A DNA stretch of 64,000 nucleotides, from NCBI RefSeq assembly GCF_001307315.1, contig NZ_LGUC01000001.1, positions 62,001 through 126,000 on the forward strand, in the 5' to 3' direction. Below are positions 19,947-30,260 of the stretch, one piece after another. Numbering within the stretch: the stretch's first letter is position 1; the number at the start of each line of letters is the position of its first letter. This DNA is from Halolamina pelagica (lineage in GTDB: Archaea; Halobacteriota; Halobacteria; Halobacteriales; Haloferacaceae). Both the position numbers and the translations under genes were made by a program. The notes under the pieces are model-generated. The model did no database searches and was not told the origin of the DNA. It was given only the letters and a program-made list of their open reading frames with translations.

Positions 19947-20687
19947 ATGGCACGCGTCACCATCGACTCGATCCGGAAACGGTACGGCGAAACGACCGCC
20001 GTCGACGGCGTCTCACTCACCGTCGACGACGGCGAGATAGTCGGCGTCCTCGGCCCCTCGGGCTGTGGGAAGACGACCACGCTGCGAGCCGTCGCGGGCT
20101 TCGAGACGCCGAACGCCGGCACGGTGGCGTTCGACGACCGGGACGTGACGAACGTCCCGCCCGAGAACCGCAACGTCGGCCTCGTGTTCCAGGAGTACGC
20201 CCTCTTCGACAACATGACCGTCCGCGAGAACGTCGCGTTCGGCCTGAAGATGCGCGGGGTCGGGACGGCTGAGCGCCGGGACCGCGCCGACGAGCTGTTG
20301 GAGATGCTCGGCATCGGCGGGATGGCTGCTCGGGATCCGACGACGCTCTCGGGCGGCCAACAGCAGCGCGTCGGCCTCGCCCGGGCGCTCGCCATCGAAC
20401 CGAGCGTGCTCCTCCTCGACGAGCCGATGACCGGCCTGGACGCGAAGCTGAAAGCCCGGCTCCGCGACGAGGTGGGCGAACTCCTGTCGGCGCTCGACGT
20501 GACCGGGCTCTACGTCACCCACGATCAGGAGGAGGCGATGCTGATGTGTGACCGCATCGCCGTGATGAACGACGGCCGGCTGGAGCAGGTCGGGACGCCG
20601 CGGGAGGTGTACGAGTCCCCGGCAACCGAGTTCGTGTCGGAGTTCGTGTCACTGGACGCGCCCGAGTTGCCCTTCGTCCAGTGGTAG
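19947..20687 (+). CDS. ABC transporter ATP-binding protein
   Basis: 246 residues with all ATPase motifs: Walker A GPSGCGKTT, Q-loop VFQEYALF, signature LSGGQQQR, Walker B VLLLDEP and the H-loop TH. It is a PotA/UgpC-like subunit but lacks the C-terminal TOBE regulatory domain, so it is short for that group. It powers the importer formed by the two permeases upstream. Its 3' end overlaps the phosphodiesterase gene by 7 bases. Confidence 0.92.
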   Translation: MARVTIDSIRKRYGETTAVDGVSLTVDDGEIVGVLGPSGCGKTTTLRAVAGFETPNAGTVAFDDRDVTNVPPENRNVGLVFQEYALFDNMTVRENVAFGLKMRGVGTAERRDRADELLEMLGIGGMAARDPTTLSGGQQQRVGLARALAIEPSVLLLDEPMTGLDAKLKARLRDEVGELLSALDVTGLYVTHDQEEAMLMCDRIAVMNDGRLEQVGTPREVYESPATEFVSEFVSLDAPELPFVQW

Positions 20688-21466
20688 CCTCGAAGCACCC
20701 CTCCCGCGACGTGACAGTGGTCGCCCACCGGGGCTTCGCTGGGGTGGCCCCGGAGAACACGCTCACAGCGGCACGCCGCGCCGGGCGGTTGGGCGCCGAT
20801 ATAGTCGAGTGCGACGTGGTCCCGACCGCCGATGGGACGCCGGTCGTGTTTCACGACCGTCGCCTTGACGGGCACGGATCGAGTCGCGGGATCACGGATG
20901 CGACCGGCGCCGTCGACGAGCGATCGACCGAGACGGTGACGAGTGCGCACGTCCTCGACACGGCACAGCAGATCCCGACGTTCGCGTCGTTCGTCGACGC
21001 CGTTCCGGACGGCGTCGGAGTGAACGTCGAACTCAAACACCCACGTCCCGGGAGTTCCGAGGGGGATCCCGACGCCACGCCGTACCGCGACCTGTGGGAG
21101 CCCCTCGTTCAGCAGGTGCTGGACGCGCTCGATCGGCACCCAGCGAAGGTTCTCTTCTCGTCGTTCTCGGAGTCCGCGCTCGCCACCGTCCGGTCATCCG
21201 CCCCCAGCGCCCTGATCGCGCCGATCGCGTGGGATCTCGACACCGCGATCAAGATGGCCGACAGGCTCGAGACGGCGATCGTTCATCCGTCGATCGACGG
21301 CCTCCGAACCGCGGACTGCGAGTCGCTATCGGCGTACACCGTGAACGCGTGGACCGCACGGCGGTGGCAGGACGCCCGCGACGCCGTCCAGCACGGCGCC
21401 GACGGCGTCATCGCCGATTACCCGTACCTCCTCGAGACAGTGCTGGATCGGACCGATGGGCCGTGA
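20681..21466 (+). CDS. Glycerophosphodiester phosphodiesterase
   Basis: 261 residues with the GDPD motifs near the N terminus: HRGFAGVAPENT, ECDV and HD in VVFHDRRL. A later ELKHP supplies a metal ligand. It cleaves glycerophosphodiesters to sn-glycerol-3-phosphate and an alcohol. No signal peptide is seen, so it acts in the cytoplasm. The GTG start lies inside the ATPase gene, so it is the last gene of the ABC operon. That placement suggests the importer brings in glycerophosphodiesters or a related phosphate compound (inference). Confidence 0.88.
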   Translation: MVASKHPSRDVTVVAHRGFAGVAPENTLTAARRAGRLGADIVECDVVPTADGTPVVFHDRRLDGHGSSRGITDATGAVDERSTETVTSAHVLDTAQQIPTFASFVDAVPDGVGVNVELKHPRPGSSEGDPDATPYRDLWEPLVQQVLDALDRHPAKVLFSSFSESALATVRSSAPSALIAPIAWDLDTAIKMADRLETAIVHPSIDGLRTADCESLSAYTVNAWTARRWQDARDAVQHGADGVIADYPYLLETVLDRTDGP

Positions 21467-21657
21467 CGCGACCACTCGACGACTGCGTGTCGGCAGCGCT
21501 GCTGTCGACGGTTTGACGGCGGCGCCGCGAATCCACACCAGTGCTAGCCGCTACCTCGTTCGTGTGCCGGTTCGGAGCGCTATATACTGCTCTCAGAGCT
21601 ACGGACGAAAACTAGCAGCGACTAAGCCGGTTCCTGTCGAAGGCGCTACCGAGACAG

Positions 21658-21882
21658 ATGACCCTCCCAACGGCTAACGGCGGCGATCGTTCCGACACGG
21701 CCACCGACGGTCGACGGTTCCTCACCCCGCCGGCTCCCGTCTTGCGGTTACAGTTCGTCGGTGGCGTCGCCGAGCCCGACCAGGCCACATTGTACCCGGC
21801 TGACGCGGCCGACATCGACCGAATGGAGACGTGGCTCACTATCGACGCGGGCGTCGTTCGCGAGCTCTCGAACTGTCGCTGA
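21658..21882 (+). CDS. DUF7511-like small haloarchaeal protein
   Basis: 74 residues, beginning with a polar tail and continuing with LRLQFVGGVAEPDQATLYPADAAD, close to the pattern of DUF7511. It ends ETWLTIDAGVVRELSNCR. These small acidic proteins occur singly in haloarchaea and are suspected to be regulators because they often sit near HalOD1 or DUF7344 genes. The family name is from memory of the pattern; function is unknown. Confidence 0.65.
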   Translation: MTLPTANGGDRSDTATDGRRFLTPPAPVLRLQFVGGVAEPDQATLYPADAADIDRMETWLTIDAGVVRELSNCR

Positions 21883-21972
21883 GAGCGCTATATAGCGGTA
21901 ACGCCTGGTCCGTGGGAGGCTGTACCCCTCATATATTCGTTCAAGTCGCTCCACTTCGACAGCCCGAACGAA

Positions 21973-22796
21973 ATGTGCGAGCCCACCAGCCTCGACCGGG
22001 AGCGGCTTGCGCAGCGGTTCGCCGCGCTCCGGGGAAGCCTCAGGACAGAACGGCGCCGAACCGCGGCCGAACGCCGAGCGTTCGAAACGTTCGCGGATCG
22101 CGTTTCGACCGTTGATTTCTCCGACCCCGGCTCGGGGTCCCCGCTCGCCGGTGGCGCGGGAGCGACCCACGGGGGACGGTGGTCTCGAACGGGCACACTG
22201 GCTCCGAGCGGGACGCCCCGATCGCGTCGATCCGGCGCGCCTACGAGGAGACGGTGATGGCAGTGTCGTTCTACGACGACGAGTACGGCGACGACTACCG
22301 AGAGAGCCTGGCGGCGGAGTTCGGCCCGGCGGTCGCGACGGCGCTGACCGACCCCAACTGCTTCGGGCCCGCCGCGAAGGCGCCGTTGACTGCCGCGATC
22401 AATCGGGCGATTCGTGAGCGGGAGCACCTGATCGAAACGTGTGCGCACGAGCGGGAGTCCGTCGACGCCGCCGCTAGCACACTGCTCCCCGTCGCAGCGG
22501 AACTCAACAGTATCGGGTCGCCCGATTCTGAAAGCGACTCCTTCGGCAGCCTCGAGGCTGACTGGAACCGGCTATCGCGCCTCGAAGAGCGCTGTGAATC
22601 GGCGGCAGCGGACAGGCAGTCAGCGATCAACGAGTGGCGGTCGCGTCACGACCGCCCCGTCGACGCTCCGGACGTCTGTGCGTACTTCTACGAGGCACAG
22701 GATTCGGCGTACCCGGTACTGGCAGCCTGTGCCGAGCTCGCTCAGCGGGCGGCGACGCTCCAGACGGCGTACGAGCGGGCGATGGCGGAGTACTGA
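21973..22796 (+). pseudogene. DUF7260-like protein, frameshifted
   Basis: The N-terminal part (ATG 21973) is coiled-coil-like and basic (RERLAQRFAALRGSLRTERR). The C-terminal part resumes in another frame with RRAYEETVMAVSFYDDEYG and ESLAAEFGPAVA, the hallmark of the haloarchaeal DUF7260 family. One added G in the GGGGG run at 22171-22175 joins them (THGGTVVSNGH). The GTG at 22179 would otherwise give a 205-residue N-truncated product. Function is unknown; members look like soluble helical proteins. Confidence 0.72.
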
Positions 22797-23260
22797 ACGT
22801 CGCGGTTCTACAGGCGGAGCAGGCCGAGTGCCTCGGGGCTTGACCCCGAGCGGTTCACCGGACGGTCGCCTACCAACTCACTGACGCCGAGATCGAGTGC
22901 CGACGCGGCGTGTTCTTCCAGCAGAAGACGACCGTGCCGTACAACCGAATCACCAACGTCGACGCTGCGCAGGGCCCGATCCAACGACTGGTCGACGCTG
23001 GCTCCGTCGGTATTCACACGGCAGGCTACGCTGGGCAGACGGGAGCCGAACTGACACTAACCAGCGTCAGCGACTACGACGAGACCAAAGGTCAGGTGTT
23101 GGCGAAACTGCGACGGCGTCGCCCGGCTGCTACCGAGGGTGACGACGAAACGCTCGACGACGAACGGGCCGTGGTCAACCGATCGTCGACGCTGGGCGGC
23201 GAAGAGTTGAGCGAACTGCGCCGCATTCGGGAGCTCCTCGAGGGGGAGTTCGACGGCTGA
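22797..23260 (+). pseudogene. PH-domain (DUF304-like) membrane protein, 3' fragment
   Basis: The recognisable part is TVAYQLTDAEIECRRGVFFQQKTTVPYNRITNV, the PH-like domain of bPH2/DUF304 proteins, ending at 23260 after an acidic linker. The membrane helices and start that normally precede this domain are missing. A one-base gap at 22860-22861 separates LDPERFT from TVAYQ. A GTG at 22910 could express a 116-residue stub. The fragment looks like the truncated end of a lost gene next to the DUF7260-like gene. Confidence 0.6.
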
Positions 23261-23302
23261 AGCAGGGTTCGATACGGTCGATGTGTCTGCTTCTCGAGTA
23301 GC

Positions 23303-23557
23303 TCATGCGTCAAAACTGTTCGAGACATCAGGGGAGTACGCAACCCCATCGACCAGAATCCGTGAATCGTGGGAGACCGTGACTTGGTGGTCGGAGAACT
23401 GGAACGTGAGGCTCCATTCCCTACGCTCCTGTTTAGCCAAGATAACCAACGCCTCCGGGTTGATGTACTCGTACAGCGGGTCGAGTTCGGTGGGATCGAC
23501 GCCATCGGCGGCGGCCACGGCCTCGACGATCTCGGTGACGATATCGGGATCAGTCAT
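23303..23557 (-). CDS. HalOD1 output-domain protein
   Basis: 84 residues matching the HalOD1 pattern: IVTEIVEAVAAADGVDPTELDPLYEYINPEAL, then a beta-rich half with FQFSDHQVTVS. HalOD1 is a haloarchaeal output module, usually fused to sensors or standing alone with a DNA-binding partner. It overlaps the DUF7344 gene by 8 bases (ATGACTGA), so the two are translated together and probably work as a regulator pair. Confidence 0.85.
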   Translation of the reverse strand: MTDPDIVTEIVEAVAAADGVDPTELDPLYEYINPEALVILAKQERREWSLTFQFSDHQVTVSHDSRILVDGVAYSPDVSNSFDA

Positions 23558-23939
23558 CTGTCACCTGGTCCTTGAAGATCTTGCAGTTGTTGATCAGGGG
23601 CGTCGGGAGGTCGTCGATGGAGTCAGTCACTAGCTCGATGATGAATGCGGGCTCCTCGAACCGAGGGCCACGCTGGACGACGAACGGGTCATCGTCCCAG
23701 CGAACGTACCCCGCCCTCGCGAGCATCGGGAGATGGTGATGGCGCAAGAGGGTGCTCAGGGTCTCGACGTCCATCGGTTGGTTGGGGGATTCGGCAGCGT
23801 CCGGTAACGGCAGTCGTCGTCCGCGAGGTTCGTCCAACAACGAGGAGATGATCATCCGACGCGGCTCGGCCGATAGCGCCTCGTACAGCTCATCCCACCG
23901 TTCCGCCCAGTTCTGTTCTTCAGACGGATCGATCGGCAT
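23550..23939 (-). CDS. DUF7344-type winged-helix regulator
   Basis: 129 residues from the ATG at 23939; the upstream open frame lacks coding character. The start region ELYEALSAEPRRMIISSLLDEP and the later LSTLLRHHHLPMLARAGYVRWDDDP form a winged-helix domain of the DUF7344 type. It is probably a transcription regulator or sensor module. The coupling with HalOD1 is a recurring haloarchaeal arrangement. The region 23940-24253 upstream holds promoter sequence only. Confidence 0.78.
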   Translation of the reverse strand: MPIDPSEEQNWAERWDELYEALSAEPRRMIISSLLDEPRGRRLPLPDAAESPNQPMDVETLSTLLRHHHLPMLARAGYVRWDDDPFVVQRGPRFEEPAFIIELVTDSIDDLPTPLINNCKIFKDQVTDD

Positions 23940-24253
23940 ACAGTCCGTATCAGCTTTGGCTACTTGACTTTTTGTAGGGTGCGACCCGTGATCTCTATTG
24001 GACGCCACCTGAAGATGGTGCCGCGAACTGCCGAACACTGCTACTAGCGCGGTGCTCTCCAAATTCCTGCCGCAGAAATCGGACCAGCCTATCACTCCGG
24101 TTGACGAGGACGGTCAATTGATGTGGCGGCGTTGACTCTCGATATCGAAGCCACGGTTTCTACTACTGGAGAGTGATTGTGCGATTTATCGACAGAGAAC
24201 TCTCCGAGAGTCACCCACCGACCGGTTTTGCCAGCCAGGTCGCACTTGGGAGT

Positions 24254-24768
24254 ATGCTCCGTCGGCTCCGTGCGACCGCGCCCGCAGCGCTCGTGCCGCT
24301 GGCGTGGGGGTTCGCCGCCGCTACCCACACGGAACTGCTCACGGCACACACCGTCTTCGTCGGCCACGTCGTAATGACCACGCTCCTGATCGCCTTCGCC
24401 GGCCTCTCGTGGCGGGAGATGCGCACTGACCCAGTCTTACGGGTGTGGCTCGCCGTCATCGTCGCCGGGATTCCCGTCACGCTCGCGGGAGCATACGGGG
24501 TCGCGACGGGGAAGCCACTCGGTTTTCGACTTGCCGTGTTCGGCTGGATGCTGCTCCCGGCGCTCGCCCTCGTACCGATCGCGCATCGTGTGGGCGGCGC
24601 CGACGGCCTTGACCGACGGTACACCCTGGCGATGGGACTCGCCGCCCTCGGGGCGTTCGTGTTCTTGATCGGCGGCAGTTCGCTGGTCCTCACCGCGATC
24701 ACGCTCGTCGCCGTGGGACAGACCTCTCGATCCTCGTGGCAGTGTGGGACGCGGAGCTCGCTGACTGA
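24254..24768 (+). pseudogene. Polytopic membrane protein, 3' frameshift
   Basis: From the ATG at 24254 the protein has six hydrophobic helices with short polar loops (LVPLAWGFAAATH; VVMTTLLIAFAGLSW; FGWMLLPALALVPIAHRV). In the annotated frame it ends with a 40-residue polar tail at 24853. Adding one C at 24723-24724 gives a natural ending, TLSILVAVWDAELAD, and a stop at 24768. No family was recognised. The earlier start at 24173 would add a polar, non-conserved-looking extension. Confidence 0.62.
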
Positions 24769-25412
24769 TTCTGCATCGCCCAACGAGGGCCCCGCGTCGC
24801 CAGTACTACAGAGCGTCTACAGTCCGGAAACAGGCGTGAGCAAGCGCGTGTAGGCAGTCCCCCGGTGCCGTCGATGAAGCAAGGGGCAGTCACGCAGCAG
24901 TGGGCAACCATGCCGTGTTGTAGTCGGGCCGCCAGCAGCCCCAATCGCGTGGCCCAATAGTGACGTCGATGCAGAGCGGAGCACCACTCCCTCGATCGAC
25001 CACACTGTAGCGGGACAGCGGTCCAACCCGGGCCCGCAAACCGTCGCATCAGGCGCGAGGAGCACGTTCTGAACCTGCCCGCCTTGGTCGGGGCGTCGAC
25101 GCCGCCCAAGACACCCAGTCCTACTCGCGAGATGGGCACGCCCACGCTGTGGCTACACACCGGCGCCTCACTACACACCGACGCCTGCAGGCAGTTTGTC
25201 GACGCCAACCGCGACACCTCGATCGCTGGGCACTCCGTTGAGAAAGGCCAGCCACTCCGCACCGAGACGGCGTCGCGTGGACACACAGATCCGTCCAGCA
25301 CCGTCGGCGACGCCACTCGCTCAACGACTCGAAACGCCGGCGACGCTGTTCTTGCGGACGATACAGCCTCTGTAGTTCCGAAATCGGTACCGATCCCCAC
25401 CAAACGGGCAGT
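24769..25412. other. Gene-poor spacer at the left flank of the mobile element
   Basis: 644 bases without a convincing gene. All ORFs here are Arg-, Cys- or Ser-rich and lack domains. The sequence lies between chromosomal-type small genes and the coupling-protein gene, so the left boundary of the mobile element may be here. No tRNA, integrase or clear att repeat is visible. Confidence 0.4.
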
Positions 25413-28400
25413 CTACCTCGGCTGCTCCGAATCAAGGAGCGTATCTCGGGCGTACTCGAACGTGTACACCGCCGTCAGCCCGGGCGTCTCGAGCCGGTAC
25501 TCCCTGGGCGCCATGTTCTCACTGTACGTTCGCGAGACTCGGGACTCTCCATCAGGCGGATCGTTGAGTGCTCGCAACACTTGATGCCCGTCCCCACGGG
25601 TCTTGACCAGCCACCACGCAGCCTCGGGGTCACACGCCGCCATCTTGTCGAAGTCCGCGGGAATCGCTTCCCGGCGGTCGTTGTTGATGCGTTCGGCCTC
25701 GAGCGCCGCCACGACGGCATCGTCCGGATCGAGTACCGCCGCGTCCAGCCGGCCGTCATCGACGCCGTAGTAGCGTTCGACACGCGTGCCCGGCTGGTCG
25801 TCAGGGTCGACGAACTCCTCCGCGAGCAGTCGGGCGCCGACGGCGACCATCGCGACATGCAGACTCGATTCCGAGAGATCGCCCGTCCCGTCGCCGTAGG
25901 CAATCCCCTCCCGATGGCCGACGCCGATCGCGTCCCGGCCGTCAGGCGTCACCGTGTACAGCTTGTGCGGGCGGCGACAATCCACGCGCAAGAGCCCATC
26001 GTCAAGCAGCTCCTGCACCTCGTCCGTGTCGATCCCGACGTACGCCTCCAGGTTGGTCATGGAGTCCCAGACGATGTCGTACTCCAGTTGGTGGTCGAAC
26101 CGCTGCTGGTGGGCCATGTAGACGGCCGCGAGCAGGCGCAGTTGCGCGTCACTGTACGGGCTGGCGGCGCGCTCCCCGCTCGTAAGCTGGAGATCGAGCG
26201 AGCAGATGGGGATGGCCGCTCGATCAACGGCGTCAAGCGAGTGGTGGCACGCGATCGCCCGCCGCATCCCCTCGGGCGTCGCGGCGTAGCGGGTCTCACA
26301 CGTGTCACAGACGAGTGGGTACGGCGGCTCGTCGATGTAGGAGAGGCAGTCGGGGAACCGCTCCGTGTGCGGGATCGTGGCCGTCGCCGCCGCGAGCCCG
26401 GCGACCGACCCCTCGATCGGCCCCTCCGCAGCCGCGGGATCCGCACTCCCGCTGGCTGTACGCCCCACGGGGACGCCCACCGCCTCCCGAGTCCGGCGTT
26501 TCGCGTCGTCGAACGCCGCCTCGAACGCTTCCTCACGAGCGCCGGTGAGCGGGCTGTCACTCCCGGGTGACCAGTGGGCAGCGACGGCGACGTCACCGTG
26601 AACGGGCGGGGCTGGCGGTCGGCGAACGGGGCCGCGGGGCGGACGAGCCACTCCCCGCGCTGGAGGTCGCGAAGGCGGTCCGCGACCGCGTCCGCGTCGG
26701 CGTCACTCGTCGCCAGGCGCTCGGCCAGCCGGCGATCGACGCCGACGGGGCCCGTGATGATGGTGCCGACATCGTTGAGCAACTCCGCGTACACGCGCTG
26801 GTGGGACTCCCGGAGCTGTTCGGGGAACTGCATCGCGAGCGTAAGTGCGAGATCGAACGCCCGCCCCTGGGAGAGCAGCGTGTCGAGGACGCCCGTCGCC
26901 GCCAGCTCCGCCGCCTCCTCGATGTAGCAGTTGACGAGCGGATGCTCGGTCGCCGTCCCGAGCGCCTGCCGCCGCTGGAGGGCGCGCCAGAGCTGGGAGA
27001 GGATCGCGATCCCCAGTAACGTCCGCGAGCGGTCGCCGTACCCCGCAGGTCGAACACGATGACACAGTCCTCATCGAGCGCCGCGCGGAGATCGAACGTC
27101 GCCGTGCCGTGCTGGGCCTCGAACAGCGGGGCGAGCCGGGTGTCGTTGGTGGCGATGCCGATGCGCCGGGTGACGGCGCTCATGATGCTGTCGAACGTGG
27201 TGGGGTCGTTCGCGGCCGTGCTCGCGAGCTTCTGGTGGAGCGCGCCGTCGGAGACGGGTGGCGGGTTGCCAGTCTCGTGGAACTGCGCGGCGGCCGCCAG
27301 CAGCTCCTGCTGGCTGATGCTGTCGGCGCCGTGAACGGGGTCGAACAGCGCGCGGACGAGCTGCTGGATCACCTCGACGGCCGCCTCCGCACTGTAGAAC
27401 TGCTCGGGGCCCATCGCCGCCGCCAGCAGGTCGATGTAGTGCTCGGCGACCGTGTTGACGGCCCACTCCCGGTCCAGGCCGGCGTCGAGCAGTGGCTCGA
27501 TCGTCAGGAACGGGAGTGCGGGCAGGTACTCGGTGCAGTCGAAGTAGTAGACATCGTCCAGGTCGCCGTACCTGGCGAAGTGGGTGCGGGCGTACTCGGC
27601 GGGGGCGTCGTCGCCTTTCGCGTCGATGTAGATGGTGGCGCCCTCGGTCGCCGCGTGGTTCGTCAGGTGCATCGTCTGGCCGACCGCCGTTTTCCCGGCG
27701 CCGGTCGCCCCGAACAGGGCGGTATGGAGGGCTTGGATCGACGGCGGGAGCGACAGCGTCGCGTCGAGCGACTCTCGATCGGCCGTCTTCGGGTGGCCGA
27801 CCGTCATCCCCGGCTGGTCGAGATAGCGGTCGAGGACGGTCCGCGGCGGGAGTTCGATCCCCGTGCGGTCGGTCGGCGTCGGTTCGAGCGCGCGACTCGC
27901 CGCAGGACCCAGTGCCGGCCCGTTCACGACACAGAACGCCGCAACGGCGCCCGGATCGGCGACGATGGCGGGGCTCGCGTTCGTCGTGCCTGGGACGAGG
28001 TGGGCGTAGCGTGTCGGCGACTGGTGGGTCCTGCGCTGGCAGAGGGCCGTGAACTGGTCCCGGGCCGCGTCGGCCCCGTACGCGTACTGCGTTGGGGTGA
28101 TCCGATAGTCGTCGCCGCGAATGGCCTCGAAGCCTGTCGCCACCGACTCGGTCGTTTGGGTCGCCTTGGCGGCGTCACTGTCGAGGGCAATCGCCCGGGC
28201 GTTGACGGTGAACGATCGGCGGGCGTTGACTGTTTCGAGCGCCGCGATCCGGCGCCGGTTCGCCGGGGCGATCGACGCGTCCGTTGTGGCGTCGTCGGCC
28301 GCGTTGGTCGCCGTGTCCGTGTCGGCTGAGCTTGACGAGCCGAGGAGTGACTGGAGCAGCGCGTTGCGTCGCAGATCGCTGTTGAGTTCGAGGTCGATGA

Positions 28401-28998
28401 TGCGATCCTGTTTGGTCGCGTGCCAGTTCGGCCGCGGCGTCACGAGCAGCTGGACGAGTGCAGGTGCATCGCTGGTCGCCAGCGCGTCGAGCAGGCCCGC
28501 GAGCGGCCAGTTGCCGGCCGCCGCCCCGTCTGTCTGTGGCGTGTCGTCGACGGCGAACGCGGGGAGCGAGGGGAGCGGACACTGCCAATCGTCGGGGCGG
28601 TCGCCCACGCCCTCCCACTCGACGGCGGCGACGTCCCAGTCAGGTTCCCCCGGGTCGTCATCCGGGTCGGAAATCGGCGGCTCATCGACGGCTTCGCGAT
28701 ACGTCGTGTCGGTCTCGACGAGGTCGACCGAATCCGGGAGTGTCTGGCGGAGCGTCCGTTTGACAGGATTCAGGGGGCCGTCACAGCCCACGTACCACTC
28801 GATATGCCGGTCGCCTGTGCTGTCGGCCGTGCCGGTGGCCGCGAACAGCCACTCGTACGTCGGCGGGTCGTCGCCGTCCCCGCCCGTCGTTCGGTGCAGC
28901 TGGGTGATCGCCTGTGGCACCTGCTCGGCGCGAAGCGGGTCGTCACTCGGCTGGATGCGGAGATACGACCGTTCGGTGGTGAACTCATCCGGGACCAT
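25413..28998 (-). pseudogene. VirD4/TraG-like conjugative coupling ATPase, two frameshifts
   Basis: The protein starts at the ATG at 28998 and reaches 25413 over three frames, about 1195 residues in total. Walker A is FGATGAGKT at about residue 430. A Walker-B-like strand, NCYIEEAAELA, sits near residue 690, followed by LLSQGRAFDLALTLAMQFPEQL, typical of the type IV coupling protein/HerA group. Missing single bases in the C runs at 27041-27044 and 26608-26611 explain both breaks, and all motifs remain. It would pump DNA to the T4SS. The ~410-residue C-terminal extension (with a CDTCETRY zinc-ribbon-like CxxC) is unusual. Confidence 0.8.
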
Positions 28999-29130
28999 GG
29001 ATCCATCCTGCTGGCCGTCGGGCTCGTCGTCCGATTCGGCAGCTAATTACGGCTGGTTCGACGTATATTCTTTCCCGGATTTCGCATTCAGTTACTGCTG
29101 CCGACACGAGCGGCGATCAGCACGCGGCGG

Positions 29131-29160
29131 TTTTTCGCCCCCTGAGAGGGGTGCGGGGCG
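29131..29160 (+). promoter_or_regulatory. Leader hairpin before the TFB-like gene
   Basis: TTTTT is followed by CCCCT-GAG-AGGGG and then TGCGGGG, ending about 45 bases before the start codon at 29196. The same design (T-rich, short GC stem, TGCGG) recurs before other genes of this element at 32335, 38085 and 40866. Confidence 0.55.
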
Positions 29161-29195
29161 CGCCGACGTGGCGCGACCTCGTGCAGGTGAGTCCA

Positions 29196-30119
29196 ATGCC
29201 CACGAGCAACATCTACGATCGCGGCTTCGACGAGGCCGTCCAGTGGGGGACAACCAACCCGTGTCCCGAGTGCGGTGGGGAGGTGCGGATGAACACGGCC
29301 GAAACCGTCTGCGAGGACTGCGGCCTGGTCATCGACGACCAGGCGATCGATCACGGCCCGGAGTGGCACGTCGACGACGAAGGCGAGCACCGGCGGACTG
29401 GCGCGCCGCTGACCGCCGCCCGGCACGATCGCGGTCTCTCGACACGGATCGGCTCGGGCCAGGACGCAGCCGGGCGCGAGCTCGACCCCGAGAAGCGTCG
29501 CCGCCTCGCCCGACTGCGCCGCGAGCACGCCCGCGCCAGGTGGCAGTCGACACAGGACCGGAACCTGGGGCACGGCCTCACGGAGATCCGGCGGATCGCG
29601 AGCGCACTCGGCCTGCCTGCGTCCGTCCGGGATCAGGCGTGTCAGCTGTTCCGGACGGCACAGAACGAGGGACTGCTGCCGGGCCGGTCGATCGAGGCGA
29701 TGGCGGCGGCGAGCGTGTTCGCGGTCTGTCGCTGTAACGGACACTCGCGGCTCATCGCCGACGTGGCGCCGGTCGCCCAGGTCGCGCAGTCGCGCGTCGA
29801 GAACGCCTACACAGTGCTGAACGAGGCACTCGGGTTGCCCACGTCGCCGATGGCGCCGCCGCAGTTCGTGCCACGGCTGGCGTCCGAATTGGGGTGTACC
29901 GACGCCGTACAGCACGATGCGACACGGCTGGCTGAGCAGGCCGTCGACGCCGGCATCACGACCGGTGTGCATCCCGCCGGGTTCGCGGCTGCCTGCCTGT
30001 ACATGGCGGCCTGTGCCAACGACGCACCGTTGACGCAAGCCGATGCGGCGACGGCCGCCGAGGTGACGATGGAGACGGTGCGGGCGCATCGCGATCGGCT
30101 CCTCTCGGTCGTGGAGTGA
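29196..30119 (+). CDS. tfb: Transcription initiation factor IIB family protein
   Basis: 307 residues from the ATG at 29196, preceded by GGTGAG. The N-terminal zinc ribbon is CPECGGEVRMNTAETVCEDCG, with both CxxC pairs. Two cyclin-like repeats follow, at about residues 110-205 and 215-300. TFB recruits RNA polymerase to TATA/BRE promoters. Haloarchaea have many paralogues; this one is divergent (the first repeat begins ALGLPASVRDQACQLFR). Its position, divergent from the coupling-protein gene, suggests an element-specific factor. The B-reader region is short and Arg-rich. Confidence 0.88.
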   Translation: MPTSNIYDRGFDEAVQWGTTNPCPECGGEVRMNTAETVCEDCGLVIDDQAIDHGPEWHVDDEGEHRRTGAPLTAARHDRGLSTRIGSGQDAAGRELDPEKRRRLARLRREHARARWQSTQDRNLGHGLTEIRRIASALGLPASVRDQACQLFRTAQNEGLLPGRSIEAMAAASVFAVCRCNGHSRLIADVAPVAQVAQSRVENAYTVLNEALGLPTSPMAPPQFVPRLASELGCTDAVQHDATRLAEQAVDAGITTGVHPAGFAAACLYMAACANDAPLTQADAATAAEVTMETVRAHRDRLLSVVE

Positions 30120-30260
30120 CCGTCAAACCAGACATATGGCGGTGCTCAACGCCAGCGCTGCACAGGAGTAGCTCTTCTGGCTTCTCACCCGATCTCCGCT
30201 GACTCCCTGGTGTAGAAATACGTCGATACAGCTAATACATTCGCTGACAAAGGAATACAC

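Noticed and set aside
24699..25435. Several ORFs in the gap left of the coupling-ATPase gene
   Set aside because: Arg-, Ser- and Cys-rich translations with no conserved pattern and no coupling to neighbours.
28121..29737. 538-codon plus-strand ORF crossing the coupling-ATPase and TFB genes
   Set aside because: It spans two real genes in the wrong frame and strand and has a Ser/Arg-rich composition.
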